From positions 1 through 64,000 of the forward strand of contig JAUWBF010000008.1 of assembly GCA_030601755.1 (NCBI GenBank): a DNA stretch of 64,000 nt, in the 5' to 3' direction. Made by a program: the position numbers and the translations under genes. Shown here one piece after another: positions 27,234-33,790 of the stretch (the first letter of the stretch is position 1; each line of letters begins with the position of its first letter). The stretch comes from Verrucomicrobiota bacterium. Lineage in GTDB: Bacteria > Verrucomicrobiota > Verrucomicrobiia > Opitutales > Opitutaceae. Under the pieces are notes generated by a model, which made no database searches, was not told the DNA's origin, and was given only the letters and a program-made list of their open reading frames with translations.

Positions 27234-27413
27234 AATATGCAGTAAACGATGGTAAAAGAGAACGCCAACCCTACAGTTTGGCGTAGTTATCCTATTGCCT
27301 CGAAGTAGGTAACATCGATGGAGAGGTGATGAATTCCTGAGAAAACAAGGGATATCCCCTATAGGTTTTATGAGTGTTTGACGCTAGGATTTAACCACTT
27401 TTTTGCATCAAAA

Positions 27414-27447
27414 CCATCGGGCTGTCGCGCAAGCGATGGTCCCTACC
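27414..27447. repeat. REP-like hairpin with CTAC foot
   Basis: The arms CCATCG (27414-27419) and CGATGG (27434-27439) are followed by TCCCTAC. Read on the other strand it gives GTAGGGA, then a hairpin with the CGCTTGCG centre seen in the GTAG repeats at 54089 and 55700. Confidence 0.55.
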
Positions 27448-27486
27448 ACGGCTCCGAAGTCGCCCCACTTCGGAGTCAGGAGAAAA

Positions 27487-27651
27487 ATGAAATTCGACAT
27501 CATCAGCACGGGGGCAATGACACCGGACCAGCGGGTCCGGGAGAGATTTGGTGGATGCGTGACATCGCGAAGCCATGGCGTGCCTGCCGTTGACCATCAA
27601 TCAAGCGCAGTGTGTCGCCGCGCGCCGGTGCGCTCCGGCTTAGGAGCTTAA
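27487..27651 (+). CDS. Doubtful 54-residue open frame with a good ribosome-binding site
   Basis: It has a well-placed AGGAGAAAA before the ATG and encodes MKFDIISTGAMTPDQRVRER, then a low-complexity end with several Cys and Arg. No family is recognised. It lies between hairpins in an intergenic region and could be a short leader peptide or chance. Confidence 0.2.
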   Translation: MKFDIISTGAMTPDQRVRERFGGCVTSRSHGVPAVDHQSSAVCRRAPVRSGLGA

Positions 27652-27681
27652 AGCCATTAACCATCCAACCGTTCGATCATC

Positions 27682-28314
27682 ATGTATTACGCATTCTTTT
27701 TTCTGGGGCTCATTCTGATCTGCCTGCCCGGCGCCTTTGTTCTTCAGCGCAAGTGTCGTTTCAAGTCCTTGGATCAGATCATGGAAAAGCGCCACCTGTG
27801 GTGGTCGTGGATCCATGGGTTAAACATCTTGGATCTGGTGCGCGGGTTCAGCGGCGTGATGCTGATGAAGCTGGCCTTCGAGGAACTCGTGCCGGAAGCC
27901 GGGGCGATGATCGAGTATGCCATGCTGGGCGTGGTGCTGGCGTGCGGCTGCGTGTTGCAGAAATTTTTCTTCAACGCGGAAAGGGACGAAGCGGTCACGC
28001 CGTTGTTCTTTTTGGCGGGCATTGCCTTCGCCCTCGTCTCGGCGCCGCTGGCCGCGATGGTGCTGGTCTTCGGCGTCACGACCGGGATCGCGCTGCGCAA
28101 CATCGGCGGCGGTCTGGCCGCAATGGCGGTGGCTTCGGTGGGGCTGGCCTTGGTTTTCCGCGGCGAACTGATGGGATTGGTCGCCTTGGGCGGACTCGCC
28201 GGCGAGGTCGCCATGCTGTCGCTGCTCATGCACCGCACGATGGTGCTGACGCTGTCCACGCACCGGCTCTATCGCCGGGCGGAGGTGCAGGAATCGCTCG
28301 GCGCGCTGCGCTGA
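27682..28314 (+). CDS. Integral membrane protein of unknown function
   Basis: This 210-residue protein has about five hydrophobic segments, starting with MYYAFFFLGLILICLPGAFV. Others lie at about 82-100 (MLGVVLACGCVLQKFF), 112-135, 140-160 and 165-185. A conserved-looking loop (KRHLWWSWIHGLNILDLVRG) sits between the first segments. No family is recognised. It stands alone and converges with the dienelactone hydrolase gene, 44 bp apart. Confidence 0.8.
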   Translation: MYYAFFFLGLILICLPGAFVLQRKCRFKSLDQIMEKRHLWWSWIHGLNILDLVRGFSGVMLMKLAFEELVPEAGAMIEYAMLGVVLACGCVLQKFFFNAERDEAVTPLFFLAGIAFALVSAPLAAMVLVFGVTTGIALRNIGGGLAAMAVASVGLALVFRGELMGLVALGGLAGEVAMLSLLMHRTMVLTLSTHRLYRRAEVQESLGALR

Positions 28315-28358
28315 GCGGCGCTGGCGCCGGTGGTGTGCCGGCGTGCGCGAAGACCGTC

Positions 28359-29102
28359 TCAGCGGTTTAGCCGAAGCCGCAGAAAGTCGACCGTCATGCC
28401 GAGGCAGCGGTAGGCGAGTTCGGCGTCGTAGCGGTGGCCCTCGTCGCGCAGGAAGGCGTGGGCTCCGTTGAACTCGTGCCAGGTGAACGTCGTGCCGGCG
28501 GCGGTGAGCGCGGCGTAAATTTTTGCCCGGCCCTCGCCGGGCACGTGCGGGTCCTGACGCCCCCAGACCATCATCAGCTCGCCCTTGATGTCGGGGATGC
28601 GGGCGAGGGAGTCGTCGCACTTGTCCTTGCCGAGGCTGCCTTGGTGGATGTCGGTCGCGTAGAAGCACACGGTCGCGGCGACGTCGGCCAGCATGGCGGT
28701 GCGGAAGGCGAGGTGGCCGCCGAGGCAGATGCCGACCGAGCCGACGGCGCCGTTACCAGCGTCATGGTTTTTTAAATACGCCACGACGGCCGCGGCGTCG
28801 TCATCGTAGGAAGCGAGTTCCTTGGCGTATTTGAGTTCGTTGCCCTTGTCCGCGCCGGCCTGGTCGTAGGCGAGCACGGTGCCGGCGGGGAGGAACTCGT
28901 GGTAGACCTCGGGCACGGCGACGACGAAGCCGTGGCCGGCGAGAAACGCCGCGGTGCGCGCGATGGGTGCGGTGATCTGAAAAATCTCCGACCAGAGCAC
29001 GATGCCGGGAAACCGCCCTTCGCCGGCCGGACGAAAGACGAGCGTGCGCATCGGGCCGCGCGGCGTGGAGAGGGTGACGGATTCGGGCTCGCGGATGGTC
29101 AT
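28359..29102 (-). CDS. Dienelactone hydrolase family protein
   Basis: This is an alpha/beta-hydrolase of about 247 residues with the dienelactone hydrolase triad: the nucleophile Cys in SVGICLGGH, Asp in WGRQDPHVP and His in NGAHAFLRDEG. I start at 29102 (MTIREPESVTL), because the twelve residues upstream look like non-coding sequence. Substrates of the family range from dienelactones to various esters, so the specific reaction cannot be given. It has no pathway neighbours; the next gene upstream is the end of the Type III restriction operon. Confidence 0.92.
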   Translation of the reverse strand: MTIREPESVTLSTPRGPMRTLVFRPAGEGRFPGIVLWSEIFQITAPIARTAAFLAGHGFVVAVPEVYHEFLPAGTVLAYDQAGADKGNELKYAKELASYDDDAAAVVAYLKNHDAGNGAVGSVGICLGGHLAFRTAMLADVAATVCFYATDIHQGSLGKDKCDDSLARIPDIKGELMMVWGRQDPHVPGEGRAKIYAALTAAGTTFTWHEFNGAHAFLRDEGHRYDAELAYRCLGMTVDFLRLRLNR

Positions 29103-29214
29103 GGCGTGGAAAAAGACAGAAACGGATTGGCGTGGCAAAGGCGCAACGACACGCCGTTTTCCCGCTTAGCCGAAGGCATGGTCGTCAACAAAGACTCCTG
29201 CCGTAGATCGGGCG

Positions 29215-32001
29215 CTAACGGTTATGGCGGTCCAAGACACCGGGAATATCATTGGGTGAAAACGATACATCCGCGGCCCATTTGCCGAAGCCGCCCTTCT
29301 GGTTGACTGCTTGGACCCATTCGGCGAGCGCCTGCCGTTTGGCTTGGTTTTGCTGAGAATCCTCGCCTTTCACTTCAAGAATGAGGTGATTCCCGTTCTT
29401 CAATCGAATGAGAAAGTCGGGCACGTATTTACGCTTCGAACCGCCCCATAGGTAGAACACGTGAAACCCGAGGTGGTCGTTTTTCGCATAGGCGGCGACG
29501 TGCGGGCTGTGCTCGATTTCGTAAGCTTCGCAGGCCTCCCAGGTGGAATCGAAAACGCAGTGACTGATGTGCGATTTGACCGTCGGGTGCGCGGCCTTGG
29601 TGGTATACCATGTCGGCATATCGCCGGTGGCGGCGATGGGGCGGTCGGTGTTAAAAATCGGTTCCAGCTCGCTCAGGTTTTGCTCCCGCAGGTGCTGGAA
29701 GAGGTGCTGGACGGTCTTGTCGATGTTGAGCGCGAAGAGCACACGGCGGCGCAGATCGTCTTGGTGGAACAAGTCTGGGATAAGCACCTTGTTCGTTTTC
29801 CAGAAGGCCTCGACGAGTTTCACCAACTGGAGAAACAGGAACTCGGGGTTGCCCTTGAACCGGCCTCTCCCGAATTGCTCGAAGGCCTTGCGCGCGCCGA
29901 GGAACAGGAGGCGTTGCAACCGGAACTGGCTCTCGAAACGCAGCAGGTCGATCTCCGTCACCTTGCCGAGGTCGGTCTGGCCGCCGAGCGCCGCCGCCAT
30001 TTCGGCCGAGATGGGGCTGTTGGCGGGATCGAGCTCGATGGCCGGCACCTTGGACCAGTCGATGGTGAGCTTTGATTTGAGCACGCTGTCGATGCGCTCG
30101 ATGTTCGGCCAAGTGATTTCGAAGGCTTTCCGCTCCGTGAGCACCTCGATCTGTGTCGAGGGCTTCGGCGGCGGAGGGGGCGCGCCGCCGTCTTCCACGT
30201 CCTGGAAGATCGAGAGCGGCACGCCGAACACGTTCACGTATTCCGGCAGAAACAGGCCGTTCTCGTCCGTCTCGTAGGAGACGCGGCGCAGACCGCGGCC
30301 GATTACCTGCTCGCACAACAACTGCGAGGTGAACGCGCGCAGGCCCATGATGTGGGTGACGTTCTTCGCGTCCCAGCCTTCGGAGAGCATCGCCACCGAG
30401 ATGACGTTTTGCAGGCCCTGCCCGGCGCGACCGACCTTGCCCACCGTATCCACGATTTCGCGGAGCAGCTGCTCCTTCTTAAGGCCGTCGAGCTCCTCGC
30501 GTTTGGCATTGGGCAGGCCCGACGCGCGCACGATATCGGCCAGCCGCTCCTCGTAGTCTTTATCGGTCGAGGCCTTTTCGCCTACCTCGGCCTTTTCGAG
30601 CACCTTGGAATCCACCCTGAGGGTCCGGCCTGGGGCGCGGGTGCCTTCGATCAAGCAATCGCCCTGGTTGAAAAACCGCTCCACGCGCGCGGCGGTCTCT
30701 GTGCGGTTGCAGACCGTGAGCATGACCGGAGGGCAGGGATGACCGGCATTTTGCCAGTTTTGCGCGGCTTCCAGCCAGTCGGCCGCGAGGAGCGTGTAGC
30801 CTTTCTGCACGAGGTCGGGCAGGGGCTCCTCGGGCTCGGCCTTGCGGTTTAGATCCTCGCTCACCTCGGGGTTGTTGTAGATGTGGTAGAGTTTGGATCG
30901 GTAGCTCTTGGCGTCGGGCAATGCGCTGTCGCGCACCACGACGCGCGGCGTCTTTACGAGGCCACCTTCGATGGCGTCGTTGAGGCCGAAGTCGGAAATG
31001 ATCCAGTCGAACAATCCCTGCTCGGTGTTGCGTTTGCCGGTGGGGGCGAAGGGAGTGGCAGACAGGTCGAAGCAACGCAGTATGCGACGCGTCTTATGGA
31101 TTCGGTCGAGGCCTTCGATCCAACGCGTGGCCTCTTCCAGATTCACGCCGTCCTCCTCCGCCTGCTTGCGGCTGATTTTGATGTCGGCCGGCACGCGGTA
31201 GGCGTGGTGCGCCTCGTCGTTGATTACGACCAGGTCTTTCCGCGTGGCCAGCGCGCCGAGCACGCGGCGCGTGAACGCCTCATCAGTCTCAGCGCCCTTC
31301 TTCACCACCGAGCGCTGCGGTTCCTCTTGGGGCATGAGCGTGTGCCAGTTCTCGATCAGGATTTCGGCCTGGTTCAGCCGCTGGCGCAGGCTCTCGTTGG
31401 GACAGATGGAAAAAGCGTCGTAGTAGTTCTCCGCGTGGCCAGGCAACAGCACTTGCAGTCGCTCCTTCACCGTAAGACCGGGGGCGACGAGGAACAGGGC
31501 CGACGAGAAATCCTTCCGCTTCGGGTAGGTCAGCGCGTTGAGCGCCTGCCACGCGATGATCATGGCCATGACCGTCGTCTTGCCGGTGCCGGTGGCCATT
31601 TTGTTGCAGAGTCGTTCCCACGCGCCGCCGTCGCCGGGGATGGCGATGCCCTGCTTGTAGTCCAGCGGAGCCTCGACCCACCAAATAAGCGATTCGATGG
31701 CCTCCAGCTGGCAAAAGTAGAAGGGCAACTGCCGCGCGGCCTTATCGTGCCAATGCTCGATCAGCGAACGGCTGATGCTGGTGAGACCGGGCCGACCCGC
31801 CGCCTGCCAAGCCTCCAGACGGCTGCGGATTTCGTTCACGCGATCGAGCGTGACGGTGCGTTTGGTGTGGCTGCGCGGATCGAAGATTTCGTAGCCGGCC
31901 GGGCGGCGCTGCTCCTTAAGCGCCAGCGGTGTGTTGGGACGCGTCTCCACCCAGTGCCGGGTCGGGCGCGCGTAGGGCGAGTTGATGATGAGGGACTTCA
32001 T
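29215..32001 (-). CDS. res: Type III restriction enzyme, Res subunit
   Basis: The 928-residue Res subunit is a DNA-translocating/switching helicase with endonuclease. It has Walker A MATGTGKTTVMA (about residue 137), the DEAH-type motif II NDEAHHAYR (about 262), motif III LSATPF, and motif VI VIGRGLRR. The C-terminal PD-(D/E)XK nuclease has YVPDFLIRL, then LILEVKGED (about 860-885). The start at 31999-32001 overlaps the stop of the preceding gene (ATGA); a longer upstream frame is Arg-rich and overlaps that gene, so it is rejected. It should act with Mod, cutting when two unmethylated sites are met. It is the last gene of the four-gene operon. Confidence 0.93.
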   Translation of the reverse strand: MKSLIINSPYARPTRHWVETRPNTPLALKEQRRPAGYEIFDPRSHTKRTVTLDRVNEIRSRLEAWQAAGRPGLTSISRSLIEHWHDKAARQLPFYFCQLEAIESLIWWVEAPLDYKQGIAIPGDGGAWERLCNKMATGTGKTTVMAMIIAWQALNALTYPKRKDFSSALFLVAPGLTVKERLQVLLPGHAENYYDAFSICPNESLRQRLNQAEILIENWHTLMPQEEPQRSVVKKGAETDEAFTRRVLGALATRKDLVVINDEAHHAYRVPADIKISRKQAEEDGVNLEEATRWIEGLDRIHKTRRILRCFDLSATPFAPTGKRNTEQGLFDWIISDFGLNDAIEGGLVKTPRVVVRDSALPDAKSYRSKLYHIYNNPEVSEDLNRKAEPEEPLPDLVQKGYTLLAADWLEAAQNWQNAGHPCPPVMLTVCNRTETAARVERFFNQGDCLIEGTRAPGRTLRVDSKVLEKAEVGEKASTDKDYEERLADIVRASGLPNAKREELDGLKKEQLLREIVDTVGKVGRAGQGLQNVISVAMLSEGWDAKNVTHIMGLRAFTSQLLCEQVIGRGLRRVSYETDENGLFLPEYVNVFGVPLSIFQDVEDGGAPPPPPKPSTQIEVLTERKAFEITWPNIERIDSVLKSKLTIDWSKVPAIELDPANSPISAEMAAALGGQTDLGKVTEIDLLRFESQFRLQRLLFLGARKAFEQFGRGRFKGNPEFLFLQLVKLVEAFWKTNKVLIPDLFHQDDLRRRVLFALNIDKTVQHLFQHLREQNLSELEPIFNTDRPIAATGDMPTWYTTKAAHPTVKSHISHCVFDSTWEACEAYEIEHSPHVAAYAKNDHLGFHVFYLWGGSKRKYVPDFLIRLKNGNHLILEVKGEDSQQNQAKRQALAEWVQAVNQKGGFGKWAADVSFSPNDIPGVLDRHNR

Positions 32002-32603
32002 GCGGCTACGGCGGTGGCAAGGTCGGCGACGCGGCGTCTTGCGCGGGCGAGGCTCGGAGCGCGCGCGGCGGCGCGCGCGACTGACCAATGCTCGGAGATG
32101 TAACCCGACAGCAGATCGTTGTAGTAAGGGCCGATTGGAGCGCTCCCGACCGGCATCAGGCCGACGCGGATTTTCCGGTCCTTGGATTTTTGCGCCAGTT
32201 TGATGAGTTCGGCTTTCGGATCGCGTAGTCCCTCGGGCGCGGTCGGCAGCCGGTCTTCTTTGATTTTCAAAAACGCGGCCATCGCCTCGTGGTCCGCGAG
32301 CAGCCAGGCCTCTACCTCGCGAACGCAGATGCGGAACAGAAAACCCGCGCTCGGAGCGCGACCGAGCCACGCCACGATTTTACCCGAGGGGCAGGGAGCC
32401 GTGTCGAGGTCGGTAAGCATCAGGACCGGCAGGCCATGAGCGCCCATCTGGTCGTAGCTGGACACCTTGTTCTTCAAATTTCCGAAACCATACCCGTTTT
32501 TGTCGCGATAGACGCTCAGGGCCGGTTGCTCCGCGACCAGCTTGCGGCCCACGGCGAGCCCTGGCACGTCCTCGGCGGCGAGATATACCGTGGGCAACAT
32601 CAC
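31998..32603 (-). CDS. Toprim/DUF4276-like protein embedded in the Type III RM operon
   Basis: This 201-residue protein looks like the small partner of OLD/AAA ATPases. An N-terminal strand with an acidic residue (TVYLAAEDVPGLAVGRKLV) fits the Toprim Glu motif. GLPVLMLTDLDTAPCPSGKI gives the D-x-D motif, and the REVEAWLLAD segment is typical of DUF4276/RloB-like proteins. The start overlaps the ATPase stop by four bases (ATGA) and its stop overlaps the start of res in the same way, so all three are translationally coupled. By family logic it may be a metal-dependent nuclease or nuclease-like effector controlled by the ATPase. The exact family assignment is inference. Confidence 0.78.
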   Translation of the reverse strand: MMLPTVYLAAEDVPGLAVGRKLVAEQPALSVYRDKNGYGFGNLKNKVSSYDQMGAHGLPVLMLTDLDTAPCPSGKIVAWLGRAPSAGFLFRICVREVEAWLLADHEAMAAFLKIKEDRLPTAPEGLRDPKAELIKLAQKSKDRKIRVGLMPVGSAPIGPYYNDLLSGYISEHWSVARAAARAPSLARARRRVADLATAVAA

Positions 32604-33775
32604 GAGGACAGTGCGAGTGAGAGTTGGTCGGCCTTCTCCGGTTTAACCGAGGCGAGCAACACCTCCGCGATGCTCAGGCCGCTTTTGAGCATGATTTTCT
32701 CCTGCTTGTCCAATGGCTTGATCTCCGTGCCGCTGTCCGTCGCCGAGAGGCGCAGCACTTCCTCGGGCGGGATGCTGGGATCCGACAGCAACGCTTCGCT
32801 GTGCGTGGTGACGATGATCTGCCGACTGCTTTTGTTATGAGTCTGGATGCGATGGATGACCTTGGCCAACTGACGCACCACCTCCTCGTTGAGCGAGAGT
32901 TCGGGCTCCTCCAGCAGGAGCAGGGAATTGCCCTCCATCAGCGACCAGAGCAGGCCGATGAGGCGTAGCGTGCCGTCGGAAAGCTGGTTTTCCCGCTGCC
33001 AGGCGCCGGTCGGCCGCCAGTGGTTGAAGTTGGCTTCGAGGTGAAACAGCCCTGTCACTTTGTCCTGTCGGAAATCGAGCTGCTTGAACTGTGGCACCAC
33101 CGTATCGAGCGCCTTTTGGATGCGGTTGAGCCGCGCCTTGCGGGTCTTTTCGTTGGTGGCCGCGATGCGTTGCAAGAAACCCTGTCCAAACGGGTCGCTC
33201 TCGATCACGTTGCCGCCGATCTTGGGGCCGTATTTTAGCAGCTGCGGCACGAGATGCAGGTAGGTCGTCTCGCTGAAAAAGTGGGACAACTCGCGAAACT
33301 CCGCGTTGGCGTTGGTGAGTTCGAGGCGGGTCTGCGTGAGCTGTTCGGGGTCGGCCTTGTCCTTGGAGTCGGGACGATCGCAGAGCACGGCGCCGTTTTT
33401 GGTGATGCGCTCGCGACTGAGCTTGATGCGGTTGTTCGCCTGGCCTTCGCCTTTGAAGCCGAGGTCGTAGGTCCACTGCGTGCCGTCGTCGGCCAGGAGC
33501 TCGATTTGCAGGCGCACCTCGGTGTCCTTTTTGGCGTTGAGGCAACGGAGCTTCGAGAGCCCTCCGCGCATCTCGGTGACGGCGTTTTGCAGGCCGCCGC
33601 CTTGCGGCTTTTTGCCGGCGGGCAAGGCCACATCGCGGAGGAAGCGCAGGGAATCGAGCAGGTTGGACTTTCCCGCCGCGTTGGGACCGATGATGAACAC
33701 GCGGTCGCCGAGTTCGCCGGTGTCGAGTTTTTGGAAGTTCAGCCAGTTCTTGAGTTGGATACGGGTGATGCGCAT
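32600..33775 (-). CDS. AAA15/OLD-like ATPase embedded in the Type III RM operon
   Basis: This 391-residue ABC/SMC-like ATPase has N-terminal FIIGPNAAGKSNLLDSLRFL (Walker A, about 27-46). The signature-like QLSDGTLRLIGLLWSL and Walker B LLLLEEPELSLNEE follow, then the H-loop IIVTTHSEALLSD. The inserted middle region has FRELSHFFSETTYLHLVPQL. The order fits AAA_15/AAA_21 proteins, which often pair with Toprim or DUF4276 partners, as in RloA/RloB and PARIS-like systems. It lies 15 bp after mod and overlaps the Toprim-like gene by four bases. I infer a defence ATPase that senses phage or restriction failure. Confidence 0.88.
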   Translation of the reverse strand: MRITRIQLKNWLNFQKLDTGELGDRVFIIGPNAAGKSNLLDSLRFLRDVALPAGKKPQGGGLQNAVTEMRGGLSKLRCLNAKKDTEVRLQIELLADDGTQWTYDLGFKGEGQANNRIKLSRERITKNGAVLCDRPDSKDKADPEQLTQTRLELTNANAEFRELSHFFSETTYLHLVPQLLKYGPKIGGNVIESDPFGQGFLQRIAATNEKTRKARLNRIQKALDTVVPQFKQLDFRQDKVTGLFHLEANFNHWRPTGAWQRENQLSDGTLRLIGLLWSLMEGNSLLLLEEPELSLNEEVVRQLAKVIHRIQTHNKSSRQIIVTTHSEALLSDPSIPPEEVLRLSATDSGTEIKPLDKQEKIMLKSGLSIAEVLLASVKPEKADQLSLALSS

Positions 33776-33790
33776 GGCGAGTGACTCCGG

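Larger units (their letters stand above)
27234..27681. other. Intergenic region with several hairpins and a REP-like half-site
   Basis: In this 448-bp region, 27234-27410 is AT-richer and should hold the promoter of the leftward gene. A REP-like hairpin ending in CTAC lies at 27414-27447, followed by a hairpin CTCCGAAGT/ACTTCGGAG (27452-27475). Next comes an AGGAG immediately before an ATG at 27487, then a CCGGACC-agc-GGGTCCGG hairpin at about 27523-27540. The 3' part leads to the gene at 27682. Confidence 0.5.

Noticed and set aside
32002-32370. N-terminal extension of the Res subunit
   Set aside because: The extra 123 residues are Arg-rich and overlap the Toprim-like gene. The ATGA overlap at 31998-32001 gives a natural coupled start.
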